Source: Secundilactobacillus malefermentans DSM 5705 = KCTC 3548
GTDB taxonomy: Bacteria > Bacillota > Bacilli > Lactobacillales > Lactobacillaceae
Direction: 5' to 3'
Assembly: GCF_001436395.1 (NCBI RefSeq)
Contig: NZ_AZGJ01000002.1
Coordinates: forward strand, 1 to 64,000
DNA: 64,000 bases
Below, piece after piece: positions 47,677-57,581 of the stretch; position 1 is the first letter of the stretch, and each line of letters begins with the position of its first letter. A program made the position numbers and the translations under genes. Below the pieces are notes generated by a model that was not told the origin of the DNA, did not search any database, and saw nothing but the letters and a program-made list of their open reading frames with translations.

Positions 47677-47970
47677 TCAATGGCCTCCAGACATTTTCAC
47701 TCTTTTTTTAGTCGTCTGCTTACCTTCTTTAACCGTCCGATAAATACTATAGCCGCCACTAACTTGTTCAAAGCTACGGTCCAGCTGCTTTTCTTGTGCT
47801 TTAGTAGGTACAACCTGTTTAAACCTTGCATATGCGCTAATTAAGTCGTCTTTTAAAATTCCGGCATTGTTTTCATAGGCTTCCTCAACGTTTCTGTACA
47901 AATTGGTTACCGCAATAATGTCCGCACTATCCCAATCTTCTTCGAGTGGGTACTGATAATTAGTTTTCAT
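47677..47970 (-). CDS. UPF0223-family protein
   Basis: This 97-residue cytoplasmic protein belongs to the UPF0223 (YktA) family of Firmicutes, with the signature MKTNYQYPLEEDWDSADIIA at its start and a helical, Lys-rich C-terminus. Its function is unknown. ATG 47970 follows a GGAG about 10 bases upstream; the ORF extends 10 codons earlier, where family similarity is lost. Its start overlaps the last bases of the upstream lactate-dehydrogenase-like gene, suggesting coupled translation. Confidence 0.88.
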   Translation of the reverse strand: MKTNYQYPLEEDWDSADIIAVTNLYRNVEEAYENNAGILKDDLISAYARFKQVVPTKAQEKQLDRSFEQVSGGYSIYRTVKEGKQTTKKRVKMSGGH

Positions 47971-48919
47971 CCACTTTGGTCTCCAATCCACCATTTTCAA
48001 TCGTATTTATTAATGTTTTTATTTTCTTTTCAATTTGCTCATATTGGGATTGTTCATTTTCAGATAATGTTAAATCGGTTAATTTGGTTACACCTCGATG
48101 ATCAACTAATACTGGTGTACTGGAAGCAAATGAGTCACTGGGGTTTTCAGCCTCTTGGATATTAGAAACACTCATGATAGCTGATTTCTTTAAAGTGATT
48201 GCTCTTAAAATATCCATTACCGCGAGACCTTGAAGCGTTTGGTTATTAATTAAATCAATTGCCGTCGTCTCCGCCTCTAAAGCTGCCAGATCCTGTGCAC
48301 TAAAATTAGAGTCATCATTCGCCAAATACATTAATAACGGAGTTGGCCCCACATATGTCCGACTCCATGCAATCAAAGGCTCACTTGCTCGGCCAACCAC
48401 CGAAACGTTAACATCTTGCTTTCCAACCACAAGCTGATCCTGAATAAGCGACTGAAGCAGTAAGCTTTGAGGGTAGGCACCAGCACCAATAATACTAGTC
48501 TTATCCATTCCCGAAAAACGCCATGCAAAGTAAGTCAGAATTTCATCTAAAAATCCAGAAATAATGAATTTCCCACCAAAACCGTTTTCAATAGCCTCGT
48601 TGATTCTTTGCCTAAACTTAGGCAAATTCTTTTGTAAAACTTCAAGTTCATTGGGAAAACTCTCAAGTTTAACGTTTTCAGGTAAATTACGTTGGAAAAT
48701 AATTGCAATTTTTGAATCAGAAAAATCCGCCGTAGCACCCATTGAAATGTCAATCTGATCAACCACTTGACTGGCAGTAATAATGCCTTGTAATGACTCA
48801 ACATCTGCCTCATCGTCAGGTAAAACCACTAAATTTAGTGGGAGTTTCGCCCCTATAGCAAGCTTAAGAAAATTACGGATATAGTCTGATTCACCAGCTA
48901 ACACAATTTTAACTGCCAT
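47960..48919 (-). CDS. Lactate/malate dehydrogenase-like protein lacking catalytic residues
   Basis: This 319-residue protein follows the lactate/malate dehydrogenase fold. KIVLAGESDY replaces the usual glycine-rich NAD motif, EILTYFAWRFSGMDKTSIIGAG (residues 126-147, split here for length) matches the central LDH region, and GRASEPLIAWSRTY (176-189) matches the active-site loop. Key residues look lost: the catalytic His (GEHGDS in LDH) is Ala, and the substrate-binding Arg/Asp positions near residues 150-155 read PQSLLL. It is probably a non-catalytic or redirected relative. A cre-like site lies 23 bases upstream of the start, and UPF0223 and an inositol-phosphatase-family gene follow. Confidence 0.72.
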   Translation of the reverse strand: MAVKIVLAGESDYIRNFLKLAIGAKLPLNLVVLPDDEADVESLQGIITASQVVDQIDISMGATADFSDSKIAIIFQRNLPENVKLESFPNELEVLQKNLPKFRQRINEAIENGFGGKFIISGFLDEILTYFAWRFSGMDKTSIIGAGAYPQSLLLQSLIQDQLVVGKQDVNVSVVGRASEPLIAWSRTYVGPTPLLMYLANDDSNFSAQDLAALEAETTAIDLINNQTLQGLAVMDILRAITLKKSAIMSVSNIQEAENPSDSFASSTPVLVDHRGVTKLTDLTLSENEQSQYEQIEKKIKTLINTIENGGLETKVDEN

Positions 48920-48941
48920 TTAATTTCCTCCAAATCAAAAC

Positions 48942-48956
48942 TTGAAAACGCTTTGT
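48942..48956 (-). promoter_or_regulatory. Candidate cre site upstream of the LDH-like gene
   Basis: TTGAAAACGCTTTGT matches the CcpA consensus WTGNAANCGNWNNCW with one mismatch and has the TGAAAACG core. It lies just below a TATAAT at 48965-48970 (minus strand) and above the SD. A block by CcpA during growth on preferred sugars is expected. Confidence 0.5.
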
Positions 48957-49010
48957 ATTTCTTAATTATAAATTTATTTCAGCGAATAGCAAGATTGTGG
49001 AATTTAGGCA

Positions 49011-49043
49011 AAAAAAACACACCCCTTTACGAGATGTGTTTTT
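49011..49043 (-). terminator. Terminator of the pdh operon
   Basis: On the minus strand AAAACACATCTC pairs with GGGGTGTGTTTT (G-U pairs) and a T-run follows, right after the dihydrolipoamide dehydrogenase gene. Confidence 0.85.
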
Positions 49044-49049
49044 CGGCAT

Positions 49050-50474
49050 TTAAATGTGAGTAGGGAACCCAATAGCAATGTCAGCTGCTTCTTGGATTGG
49101 TTCACTCAAGGTTGGATGTGGATGAATCGTTAATGCGATATCCTCTGCATTCATACCTGAGTTAACAGCTAAACTCAGCTCAGCAATTAAGTCACTTGCG
49201 CCTGGTCCAACCACTTGGGCACCTACAAGCGTATTTTCATCTTTGGTCGTAACCAAACGAACAAATCCATCTGGTTGATCAAGTGAAACGGCACGTGCAT
49301 TACCAGCAAATGGGAACTTGGCAGCAGAAACTTCAAGACCTTTATCTTTAGCTTCACTTTGGCTTAAACCAACAGTTGCTAATTCGGGATCTGCAAAGCA
49401 GACGGCAGGAACGCCAACGTAATCGTTAGCAGTCTTGTTTCCTGAAATGGCACCTGCGGCAACTTTACCTTGGAAAAAGGCTTTATGAGCCAAAGCAGGA
49501 CCAGATGCGATATCACCAATTGCAAAAATGTGTGGTGAATCTGTACGACCTTGAATGTCAGTTTGAACAATTCCGTGATCATCCGTCTTGGCACTCGTAA
49601 ATTCAAGACCGATATCATCAGTATTGGCTTTACGTCCAACAGTAACCATGCAGTAATCTGCTTTAACTGTTGATGCCTTTCCATCGACTTCATAAGTCAC
49701 AGTGACACTGTTAGCATCTTGTTCTGAACTCTTGGCCATAGCATTGGTAACAATGTCTACACCCTTCTTCTTTAAACTCTTAACAACGATAGAAACCATG
49801 TCTTTATCGAAGTTAGGAAGAATAGAGTTAGTTCCTTCAAGAATGGTAACGTGAGAACCAAGGTTAGCATATGCACCAGCTAATTCAGTACCTACATAAC
49901 CACCACCGATTACAACAAATTCTTTTGGAATTTCAGGTAAGCTTAAGCCACCAGTTGAATCGATAACGCGATCCTTAAATTTAAATCCAGGAATTTCAAT
50001 TGGACGGCTACCTGTAGCGATAATCAAGTCCTTGAATTCGATTGTTAGACCGTCATCAGCACTCATAAACTGCTTAGGGCCAGTAGAAACTACTCGAAGT
50101 CGAGTGTCGCTGTCAAGAACGGCTTCACCTTGAATGATTTCAACCTTATGCTTCTTTAAAAGCATCTTGACACCGCTGGTCATCCGATCAACGACTTTCT
50201 TTTGTTTCCATTCCTGAGTCTTAGCAAAATCAATTGTGGCAGGTTGTGTTGTTATTCCAAATGTTGAAGCATCGTTTGCTTCTTGTAAACGGTGACCAGC
50301 ATTAATCAAAGCCTTAGAAGGAACACAGCCCACGTTCAAACAGACACCACCGAGCGTCTCCGATTTTTCGACAATTGTTACTTTTTGACCCAATTCTGCA
50401 GCACGAATGGCTGCAACGTATCCACCAGGGCCAGCTCCGATAATAACGGTGTCCCTCTTCTCAGCATCAGCCAT
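49050..50474 (-). CDS. pdhD: Dihydrolipoamide dehydrogenase (E3 of pyruvate dehydrogenase)
   Basis: This 474-residue flavoenzyme reoxidises the lipoyl group of E2 and passes electrons to NAD. The FAD motif VIIGAGPGGYVAAI is near residue 10, the redox Cys pair is in GVCLNVGCVPSK (Cys45 and Cys50), the NAD motif VVIGGGYVGTELA is near residue 180, and the C-terminal HPHPTLSEPI carries the catalytic His-Glu pair. It is the last gene of pdhABCD, starting with ATG 7 bases after the E2 gene. Confidence 0.97.
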   Translation of the reverse strand: MADAEKRDTVIIGAGPGGYVAAIRAAELGQKVTIVEKSETLGGVCLNVGCVPSKALINAGHRLQEANDASTFGITTQPATIDFAKTQEWKQKKVVDRMTSGVKMLLKKHKVEIIQGEAVLDSDTRLRVVSTGPKQFMSADDGLTIEFKDLIIATGSRPIEIPGFKFKDRVIDSTGGLSLPEIPKEFVVIGGGYVGTELAGAYANLGSHVTILEGTNSILPNFDKDMVSIVVKSLKKKGVDIVTNAMAKSSEQDANSVTVTYEVDGKASTVKADYCMVTVGRKANTDDIGLEFTSAKTDDHGIVQTDIQGRTDSPHIFAIGDIASGPALAHKAFFQGKVAAGAISGNKTANDYVGVPAVCFADPELATVGLSQSEAKDKGLEVSAAKFPFAGNARAVSLDQPDGFVRLVTTKDENTLVGAQVVGPGASDLIAELSLAVNSGMNAEDIALTIHPHPTLSEPIQEAADIAIGFPTHI

Positions 50475-50481
50475 ATTTAAA

Positions 50482-51786
50482 TCATCCTTCCATTAATAAC
50501 ATATCTGGATCATGAAGAAGTGAAGTTAACTCGTTTAAAGCACGTTGAGCAGTAGCACCATCAATCAAACGGTGATCATAGCTTAATGAAAGCTTCAACA
50601 TGTTTCCGACAACAATTTCGCCATCTTCGTTAACAATTGGCTCTTTAGCAATCTTACCAACACCTAAAATAGCAACTTCAGGGTAGTTGATAACTGGAGT
50701 AAACCAGCCACCACCAATTGATCCAACGTTACTGATTGTAATTGAACCACCAGACATCTGCTTTGCACTCAATTTGTTATCTTGTGCTGCTTGGGTGTTG
50801 TCAGTGATTTCTTTTGCAATTTCAAACATACCCTTTGAATCTGCGTTCTTAACATTAGGAACGTATAGACCATGTGGTGTGTCCGTTGCAATTCCGATAT
50901 TGTAATAATGCTTGTAGACAATTTCTTGGGTTGAATCATCAATAGATGCATTCAATTCTGGGAAATCTTTCAAAACGGCTACAAGTGCCTTTGCAACGTA
51001 TGGTAAGAAGGTCAAGTGAATGTCGCGGTCAGCGGCAGTTTGTTTATACTTCTTACGATTTGCCATCAAAGCAGTTACGTCAACATCATCAAATGAGGTA
51101 ACGTGAGGTGCCGTAAACTTAGAAGTCGTCATTGCCTTAGCAATAGCTTTTCTAGTCATTGACATTGGTTCACGAGTTTCCTCTTCTGGAGTAGCTGAAA
51201 CGTAAGGCTTGATTGGTTGAGCAGCAGTTGCTGCAGGAGCTGCGGATGCACTTGCAGCTGCTGGAGCAGTAGCGCCTGAACCTGCACCATCAATATCAGC
51301 TTTTAAGATTTGGCCGTGGTTACCAGTTGGTGTAACAGTGGTAATATCCACACCCTTATCACGAGCGTATTGACGAACTGATGGCATTGCCAAAACTAAT
51401 TTGTTAGGATCTGATGCTGCAGGAACACCGGTTGGTGCAGCTGCGGCTGGTGCGGGAGCTGCTGCAGGAGCTGCAGCTGGTGCTGCTTCTTCTTTAGGTG
51501 CTTCTGCTGGTGCAGCCTCACTTGATCCTGAATCTCCAGTATCTGGTGATCCATCATCAATTTCAACTAGGACATCGCCAATTTCGGCGGTTTCGCCCTC
51601 TTGTTTTAGAATTTTCTTAATTGTACCGGCAACTGGAGAAGGTAATTCAGAGACTGATTTATCGTTTTGGATTTCAACTAAAACGTCATCTTCCTTAACG
51701 GTGTCTCCTTCTTTAACATCCCATGAAGAAATTTCACCTTCGGCCATTCCTTCTCCGAGTTCTGGGAGCTTGAACTGATAAGCCAT
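50482..51786 (-). CDS. pdhC: Dihydrolipoamide acetyltransferase (E2 of pyruvate dehydrogenase)
   Basis: This 434-residue core protein has one N-terminal lipoyl domain (Lys43 in [13 protein letters not shown]). An Ala/Pro-rich linker is near residues 85-125, then a peripheral-subunit-binding domain ([20 protein letters not shown], about residues 135-155) and a second Ala-rich linker. The catalytic acetyltransferase domain has YDHRLIDGA (His about residue 405). It moves acetyl groups to coenzyme A. A single lipoyl domain is a common arrangement in lactobacilli. Confidence 0.97.
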   Translation of the reverse strand: MAYQFKLPELGEGMAEGEISSWDVKEGDTVKEDDVLVEIQNDKSVSELPSPVAGTIKKILKQEGETAEIGDVLVEIDDGSPDTGDSGSSEAAPAEAPKEEAAPAAAPAAAPAPAAAAPTGVPAASDPNKLVLAMPSVRQYARDKGVDITTVTPTGNHGQILKADIDGAGSGATAPAAASASAAPAATAAQPIKPYVSATPEEETREPMSMTRKAIAKAMTTSKFTAPHVTSFDDVDVTALMANRKKYKQTAADRDIHLTFLPYVAKALVAVLKDFPELNASIDDSTQEIVYKHYYNIGIATDTPHGLYVPNVKNADSKGMFEIAKEITDNTQAAQDNKLSAKQMSGGSITISNVGSIGGGWFTPVINYPEVAILGVGKIAKEPIVNEDGEIVVGNMLKLSLSYDHRLIDGATAQRALNELTSLLHDPDMLLMEG

Positions 51787-51852
51787 GAGACAACTTCCTT
51801 TCTCTTACAAAATAATGATTAAATTCACTTACTAAATTGAATTCGCTTTCAA

Positions 51853-52830
51853 TTAGTAATTTACTAAATCACGTACCTTAGCTTCAATATCATCGGCATT
51901 TGGAATCCAATCATTTTCAGCTTGAGCCCATGGATAAATTGTATCTGGGGCAGCAACACGTCCGATAGGTGCGTCCAATGATAAAATGACATTTTCAGCA
52001 ATATCAGAAGCAACAACTGCACCAACACCGGCCATTCTTTGTGCTTCTTGTACAACGACGACTTTATGAGTCTTCTTGACAGAAGCAAAAATGGTATCAG
52101 TATCAATTGGAGAAAGTGAACGTAGGTCAATCACTTCGACTGAGATATTTTCCTTCTCTAACTTGTCAGCAACCTTGAGTGCTTCGTTAACTTCAGCACT
52201 GTAAGCGACAACCGTAACATCGGTACCTTCGCGAACAACTTTTGCTGAATCTAGCGGAACAGTATAATGGCCTTCTGGAACTTCATCCTTCATTGAACGA
52301 TAAAGTTTCAAGTTTTCCATAAATAACACTGGGTCGTTGTTTTCAACAGCTGAAATAACAAGTCCCTTTGCATCATATGGGTTACTTGGTGTAACAACAC
52401 GTAAGCCTGGAACTCCTGTAAAGAAGTTTTCTAGGTTATCAGAATGCATTTCAGCGGTATGAGTACCACCACCAAATGGTGTACGAATTGTTACTGGCAT
52501 TGCACGTTTGCCACTGAAACGGAATCGGTTACGAGCCATTTGGCCTGCAATTGAGTCCACAGCTTCAAAAGTGAATCCCATAAATTGAATTTCTGGAATT
52601 GGACGCCAGCCGGTCCATGCAAGACCAATTGACATACCTAAGATTCCTGATTCAGCTAAAGGTGTATCGAAAACTCGATCTTCACCGTACTTGTCTTGAA
52701 GTCCAACAGTTGTACGGAAAACACCACCGTTTTTACCAACATCTTCACCGAAGATAAGTGTCTTTGGATCGTCGCCTAAGACTTGATCCAAACCATCAGT
52801 AATAGCTTTAATATAAGTTAGTTTAGCCAT
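51853..52830 (-). CDS. pdhB: Pyruvate dehydrogenase E1 beta subunit
   Basis: This 325-residue transketolase-like subunit has the E1-beta text TLIFGEDVGKNGGVFRTTVG near residue 23, FDTPLAESGILG near residue 54, and VIDLRSLSPIDTDTI near residue 235. With PdhA it forms the thiamine-diphosphate-dependent E1 enzyme. It starts at ATG after AAGGAG and lies 2 bases downstream of the pdhA stop, between pdhA and pdhC. Confidence 0.97.
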   Translation of the reverse strand: MAKLTYIKAITDGLDQVLGDDPKTLIFGEDVGKNGGVFRTTVGLQDKYGEDRVFDTPLAESGILGMSIGLAWTGWRPIPEIQFMGFTFEAVDSIAGQMARNRFRFSGKRAMPVTIRTPFGGGTHTAEMHSDNLENFFTGVPGLRVVTPSNPYDAKGLVISAVENNDPVLFMENLKLYRSMKDEVPEGHYTVPLDSAKVVREGTDVTVVAYSAEVNEALKVADKLEKENISVEVIDLRSLSPIDTDTIFASVKKTHKVVVVQEAQRMAGVGAVVASDIAENVILSLDAPIGRVAAPDTIYPWAQAENDWIPNADDIEAKVRDLVNY

Positions 52831-52832
52831 GG

Positions 52833-53954
52833 TTATTTCGACTCCTTTGCTTCGAATTCAGCAATTTGTTTCTTAATGTTTGGCGTTGGAACTTCAAACG
52901 TCGTCTTCAACATTTCAGTAACAGTTTGCTTTGGTGTTGCTTCTGCATCTTTCATTTCTTGTTTGAAGCTATCTTTATATTCTTCAACAAGCTTGTCTTC
53001 TTGTTCTTGTGACCATAATTTCTTATCAGTCAAGATTTTACGTAATCTGATTAGTGGATCACGGTCGAACCATGGTTGTTCTTCTTCTTTAGTACGGTAA
53101 CGACTAGGATCATCACCAGCAGATGAATGAGCACCATAACGATAAGTTAAGGTTTCAAGCATAACTGGACCATTTCCAGCGGTTACGTAATCACGAGCTT
53201 CTTTAGTAGCTTGGTAAACTGCTAAGATATCCATACCATCAACTTGGATAGATGGAATACCCATGGCAACAGCTTTTTGAGCTAAGGTTTCAGCACCAGT
53301 TTGAGTCTTACGAGGAACTGAAATTGCCCAGCCGTTATTTTGAACAAAGAAAAGTGCTGGAGCTTGGAATGAAGATGCAAAGTTCATACCTTCATAAAAG
53401 TCACCCTGTGATGTACCACCATCACCAGTATAAGTAAATGCAACTGTATCTTTGTCGCCATTCTTCTTGATACCAAGTGCGGCACCAGCGGTTTCAACAT
53501 ATTGTGCACCAATGATAATTTGTGGCATCCATGCTCGAGTATCGCCGTAATCGTTACCAACAGCGTTACCTTTTGACCATAAGAAACCTTGTTTAACACT
53601 TGCGCCATGCTGAATTAATTGAGGCAGATCACGATAAGCTGGGAAGAGATAATCATTCGAACTCATTGCTGAGATTGAACCCATTTCACTGGCTTCCTCA
53701 CCTTCCGTTGGAGCATAGAAACCTAAACGTCCCTGACGTGAGAAGTTCATAGTTTGTTCGTGCAATGCACGCTCCCAAACCATTTTCTTCATGAAGTCAA
53801 CAAGTTGATCGTCTGAGAAGTTATCAAATAGTTTTTGATTAACTATCTTGGCGTTCTCGTCAACAATCTGAAGAGGGGTTTTATATGGATCGCTCATCGT
53901 TGATTTGATTTTATCAAAATCAACAGCCGTTGCTTCTTTCTTTGTCGCTGCCAT
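52833..53954 (-). CDS. pdhA: Pyruvate dehydrogenase E1 alpha subunit
   Basis: This 373-residue thiamine-diphosphate enzyme decarboxylates pyruvate. The cofactor-binding motif AFTYTGDGGTSQGDFYEGMN (split for length, near residue 170) and the phosphorylation-loop-like region YRYGAHSSAGDDPSRYR (near residue 275) are typical. ATG 53954 follows GGAAAG at about 9 bases; the earlier frame would start inside the promoter region. First gene of the pdh operon, divergent from def. The operon gives acetyl-CoA and may be sugar-regulated. Confidence 0.97.
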   Translation of the reverse strand: MAATKKEATAVDFDKIKSTMSDPYKTPLQIVDENAKIVNQKLFDNFSDDQLVDFMKKMVWERALHEQTMNFSRQGRLGFYAPTEGEEASEMGSISAMSSNDYLFPAYRDLPQLIQHGASVKQGFLWSKGNAVGNDYGDTRAWMPQIIIGAQYVETAGAALGIKKNGDKDTVAFTYTGDGGTSQGDFYEGMNFASSFQAPALFFVQNNGWAISVPRKTQTGAETLAQKAVAMGIPSIQVDGMDILAVYQATKEARDYVTAGNGPVMLETLTYRYGAHSSAGDDPSRYRTKEEEQPWFDRDPLIRLRKILTDKKLWSQEQEDKLVEEYKDSFKQEMKDAEATPKQTVTEMLKTTFEVPTPNIKKQIAEFEAKESK

Positions 53955-53979
53955 AAATAACACTTTCCTTTCCGTGGTT

Positions 53980-53995
53980 ATGTAAACACTGTTTG
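53980..53995 (-). promoter_or_regulatory. Weak cre-like sequence before pdhA
   Basis: ATGTAAACACTGTTTG matches the cre consensus with two mismatches and lies 26 bases upstream of the pdhA ATG. Listed as a lead only. Confidence 0.25.
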
Positions 53996-54249
53996 CGCAA
54001 TTTCCATAATTTATGAAAACAACAACAAACAATGAAATACAATTTAACTACGGTTCTAATCTACCATTTTTTTCTGGACCTTGCAAGCCCTTTCACTAGC
54101 ATAAAGTCACTATTTTCATGAAAATGGTGATAAACCAGCTTTTACAAAATACAATGAAATTATCTTTGATTATTTTTTCAAAAAGTGCTTCGAAAACAGA
54201 GAAAACTATGATAAAATTGACTGGTTTAGTATGCGTGGAGGTAATAAAT

Positions 54250-54810
54250 TTGATATTAATGAAAGATATTGTTCGCGATGGAGATGTTGTCCTTCGGTCA
54301 GAAGCGCAACAAGTTACTTTTCCATTAAATGAAGAAGATAAGAAACTTGCGTCCGAAATGATGGAATATTTAGAAGTTAGTCAAGACCCCGAACAATGCA
54401 AAAAGTTCGGACTACGAGCAGGCGTTGGCCTTGCTGCACCACAAGTTGGCGTTTCCAAGATGATGGCTGCCGTTCTTGTTCCGCCAGAAAAAGAAGGCGC
54501 AAAATCACCATTTAAGGACGTTATTATCAACCCGGTTATCGTCAGTAATTCAGTTCAATCTGGCGCTTTGGTCGAGGGCGAAGGTTGTCTTTCTGTTGAT
54601 AAAGAAGTGCCAGGATACGTTCCCCGCTATGATCGAATTACCTTAAGGTATCAAAATCAGGATGGTGAAATGAAGAAAGTACGTTTGCGTGATTATCCAG
54701 CAATTGTTTGCCAACATGAAATAGATCATTTACATGGAATCCTTTTTTATGACCACATCAACAAAGAGAACCCCTTTAAAGCACCCGAAGATACAGTTAT
54801 GCTTGAATAA
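54250..54810 (+). CDS. def: Peptide deformylase
   Basis: This 186-residue metalloenzyme removes the formyl group from new proteins. All three active-site motifs are present: [24 protein letters not shown] and [10 protein letters not shown], and the insert near residue 85-100 suits the type 2 form common in Firmicutes. The start is TTG 54250, 7 bases after GGAGGT; the ORF runs back to 54118 with no family match. It is followed by a terminator and lies divergent from pdhA. Confidence 0.96.
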   Translation: MILMKDIVRDGDVVLRSEAQQVTFPLNEEDKKLASEMMEYLEVSQDPEQCKKFGLRAGVGLAAPQVGVSKMMAAVLVPPEKEGAKSPFKDVIINPVIVSNSVQSGALVEGEGCLSVDKEVPGYVPRYDRITLRYQNQDGEMKKVRLRDYPAIVCQHEIDHLHGILFYDHINKENPFKAPEDTVMLE

Positions 54811-54814
54811 AGAA

Positions 54815-54842
54815 AGAGCTGCCAACTTATGGCAGCTCTTTT
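54815..54842. terminator. Terminator shared by def and the membrane-anchored protein gene
   Basis: AGAGCTGCCA pairs with TGGCAGCTCT across a 5-base loop and T-runs follow. It overlaps the last bases of the convergent gene. Confidence 0.88.
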
Positions 54843-55327
54843 TCTTCATCTAATTTTTTTAAATCTCTTAAATACTCCACAGTTGATTCATTCATTAGAT
54901 AGGCAACATCAACGTGAAGCTCATTTTTGTATAACCACATGTCAGTAACTGAAAACGCATCGGTTCCTTCCATTGCATGAACCTTATTTTCCTTCGAATA
55001 AATTTGTAATGAAGAATTGAGAGCTTCTTTGATATGACTGGCCAACTTTTGATCTGGACTTATCGGCTTCAACGTGTATTCAAAGGCCATCACCCCTCTG
55101 CCCCACACATCGGCAACCCCTTTTGAATTGACAGATTTCCTTTGACGATTAGAAATCAATCCTTGTCCTTCTGTCTGTTCTAATGCCCAAGCCATCGCAC
55201 GGTCGGTCTGCCGTTTGGCATCATCTCTCAAACGATTAGTCATTCGTCTGAGTAAGAATCTTCTTATGAACCAGAGAATAAAAAGTGCAATCAACAGTGC
55301 GATAACAATTTCCAAAGTCATCTTCAT
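54827..55327 (-). CDS. Membrane-anchored protein of unknown function (166 residues)
   Basis: This 166-residue protein has a single N-terminal membrane helix (about residues 4-22: LEIVIALLIALFILWFI), then an Arg-rich juxtamembrane segment. A soluble domain of mixed fold follows with an acidic helix at the end. I recognise no family or catalytic motif. Topology suggests that the soluble domain faces the cytoplasm because of the basic stretch after the helix. It starts at ATG, 6 bases after AAAGGAG. Confidence 0.7.
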   Translation of the reverse strand: MKMTLEIVIALLIALFILWFIRRFLLRRMTNRLRDDAKRQTDRAMAWALEQTEGQGLISNRQRKSVNSKGVADVWGRGVMAFEYTLKPISPDQKLASHIKEALNSSLQIYSKENKVHAMEGTDAFSVTDMWLYKNELHVDVAYLMNESTVEYLRDLKKLDEEKELP

Positions 55328-55543
55328 TTTTAATCTCCTTTCATAAGAACGGTTTTTTACCTCTTTAGGTTTATTTTATCATTACTATTGCAAAACAGGT
55401 AATTCTATACTTACCATGTAACTTATGCTAAAATTGACGTTAATTGTTGTGTAAAACAACCCGATGTTCGGAATAATGTTTCAATGAATTAAATTGGCCA
55501 TTAACTTTAATGGTTAAAATCAATATAAAGGAGTCATCAATGA

Positions 55544-55762
55544 ATGATTTTTAAAGTTTACTATCAAGAGGATAATATTCGAAACCCCAAGCGAGAAACA
55601 ACCAAGTCTCTATTTCTCGAGGCAGATACCGAAGTTGATGCTCGAACACTAATTGAAGAAAATACGGATCATAATGTCGAATTCATAGAACCTTTAGAGG
55701 GTAAGTTTCTAGAATACGAACAAAACGAATCAGGCTACAAATTAACGGAGTTTAATTCTTAA
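55544..55762 (+). CDS. rpoY: RNA polymerase epsilon subunit RpoY (YkzG, DUF1447)
   Basis: This 72-residue protein is the small epsilon subunit of Firmicutes RNA polymerase. The fold text [40 protein letters not shown] and the C-terminal [14 protein letters not shown] match the family. ATG 55544 has AAAGGAG 9 bases upstream. The stop overlaps the rnjA start (TAATG), the classic rpoY-rnjA pairing, so it is translationally coupled. Confidence 0.95.
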   Translation: MIFKVYYQEDNIRNPKRETTKSLFLEADTEVDARTLIEENTDHNVEFIEPLEGKFLEYEQNESGYKLTEFNS

Positions 55763-57438
55763 TGACAAAGTTAAATATCAAGAATAACGAAGCTGCCATC
55801 TACGGTGTTGGTGGCCTCGGAGAAATTGGTAAGAATACTTATGGTATCCAGTTTCAAGATGAAATAATTCTTGTAGACGCTGGTATTAAATTCCCTGAAG
55901 ATGAGCTTTTGGGAATTGATTATGTTATTCCTGACTATCAATATCTAGTTGCTAATCAACAAAAGATTAAAGCACTAGTTATTACTCATGGTCATGAAGA
56001 TCACATAGGTGGTATTCCTTACCTACTGAAAGACCTGCACGTGCCAGTTTATGCTGGACCCTTAGCACTTGCATTAATTAAGAACAAGCTCGACGAACAC
56101 GGGTTATTAAAAACAACTGAATTACACACAATTGATGAAGATACGGTTCTAAAGTTCAGAAAAATGAGCGTTTCATTTTTCAGAACTACCCACTCAATTC
56201 CAGATACGCTTGGAATTGCCGTCCATACACCGGTTGGCGTTATTGTGCATACTGGAGATTTTAAATTCGATCTTACGCCAGTAACGCACCAGCCACCGAA
56301 TCTTCAAAAGATGGCGCGCTTAGGTGAAGAAGGTGTTCTTTGCTTAATGGCTGATAGCACCAATGCCGAGCGCCCTATTTGGACTAAATCCGAAAAATGG
56401 GTCGGAAAATCAATTCGTAAAATATTTGATCAAGTAGAAGGTAGAATTATATTTGCTACCTTTGCCTCAAATATTTCGCGAATTGAAACAGCTTGTGAAG
56501 TTGCCCTTGCACACGGTCGAAAGGTTGCAGTGTTTGGTCGTAGTATGGAAGCTGCAATTGTTAATGGTCGAGAGTTAGGCTATCTTAATTTGCCGGACGA
56601 AGCAATTGTTGATGCCAACGACATAAAATCAATGCCTGCTAATAAAGTCATGATTTTGTGTACTGGATCTCAGGGTGAGCCTATGGCTGCCCTCTCTAGA
56701 ATTGCAAATGGTACCCACCGTCAAATCTCAATTCAACCCGACGACACGGTTGTTTTCTCAAGTAATCCCATCCCTGGTAACACAATTAGCGTTAACCACG
56801 TGATTAATGAACTAGAGGAAGCTGGCGCTCGTGTCATTCATGGCAAGGTAAACAACATTCATACTTCCGGTCATGGTGGACAAGAGGAACAGAAACTAAT
56901 GCTACGCTTGATGCAGCCTAAGTTCTTCATGCCAATTCATGGTGAGTATCGAATGCTTAAAATTCATACTGAGCTTGCAGAAGAATGTGGTGTTCCCCTT
57001 GATCATAGCTTTATCATGGAGAACGGTGATGTCTTGGCGCTCACAAAGGATTCTGCTAGAATGGCAGGACACTTTAATGCCGGCGATGTTTACATCGATG
57101 GTAACGGAATTGGCGATATCGGAAACGTTGTACTTCGTGACCGTCAGTTACTTTCCGAAGAAGGCCTTGTCGTCGTTGTTGCAACAATCAACCTGAAGGA
57201 TAAAGAAATTCAAGCTGGGCCTGATCTCTTATCACGTGGATTTGTTTATATGCGTGAATCTGGAGAATTGTTAAATGAAGGTCGACGTCTTGTCTTTAGA
57301 ACTATTCGAAGAGCGATGCGGTCTAATAAAGCTAATGAAGCTTCCATTAGAAACGCAATTATCGATGATTTGCAGAACTTCCTGTTTGAAAAAACAGAAC
57401 GTCACCCTATGATTCTACCAATGCTAATTATGAAATAA
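55762..57438 (+). CDS. rnjA: Ribonuclease J1
   Basis: This 558-residue 5'-3' exonuclease/endonuclease governs mRNA turnover and 16S rRNA 5' maturation. The active-site motif [13 protein letters not shown] (residues 75-87) has all metal ligands, and the beta-[17 protein letters not shown] and [15 protein letters not shown] (near residue 370) motifs follow. It is the catalytic copy beside the degenerate J2 elsewhere in the window. It starts overlapping the rpoY stop and is followed by a terminator. Confidence 0.97.
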   Translation: MTKLNIKNNEAAIYGVGGLGEIGKNTYGIQFQDEIILVDAGIKFPEDELLGIDYVIPDYQYLVANQQKIKALVITHGHEDHIGGIPYLLKDLHVPVYAGPLALALIKNKLDEHGLLKTTELHTIDEDTVLKFRKMSVSFFRTTHSIPDTLGIAVHTPVGVIVHTGDFKFDLTPVTHQPPNLQKMARLGEEGVLCLMADSTNAERPIWTKSEKWVGKSIRKIFDQVEGRIIFATFASNISRIETACEVALAHGRKVAVFGRSMEAAIVNGRELGYLNLPDEAIVDANDIKSMPANKVMILCTGSQGEPMAALSRIANGTHRQISIQPDDTVVFSSNPIPGNTISVNHVINELEEAGARVIHGKVNNIHTSGHGGQEEQKLMLRLMQPKFFMPIHGEYRMLKIHTELAEECGVPLDHSFIMENGDVLALTKDSARMAGHFNAGDVYIDGNGIGDIGNVVLRDRQLLSEEGLVVVVATINLKDKEIQAGPDLLSRGFVYMRESGELLNEGRRLVFRTIRRAMRSNKANEASIRNAIIDDLQNFLFEKTERHPMILPMLIMK

Positions 57439-57442
57439 AAAT

Positions 57443-57478
57443 AACACCTAAATCAAAATCTGATTTAGGTGTTTTCTT
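57443..57478 (+). terminator. Terminator of rpoY-rnjA
   Basis: AACACCTAAATCA pairs with TGATTTAGGTGTT across a 5-base loop and TTTTC follows. Confidence 0.88.
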
Positions 57479-57581
57479 TCTGAATAAAATAAATATTTTG
57501 TTTGATTTCATTATTAGGTGTACCATCATTTAAAAATTGGTTATAATTTAACTTAGTTTAGTTTTAGAAAAGAGGATTAAG

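Noticed and set aside
53980-53995. Confident cre site for pdhABCD
   Set aside because: Two mismatches including the central G of the core; kept only as a low-confidence site.
54118-54249. N-terminal extension of peptide deformylase
   Set aside because: It has no SD and no family match; the SD-linked TTG at 54250 gives a normal-length enzyme.
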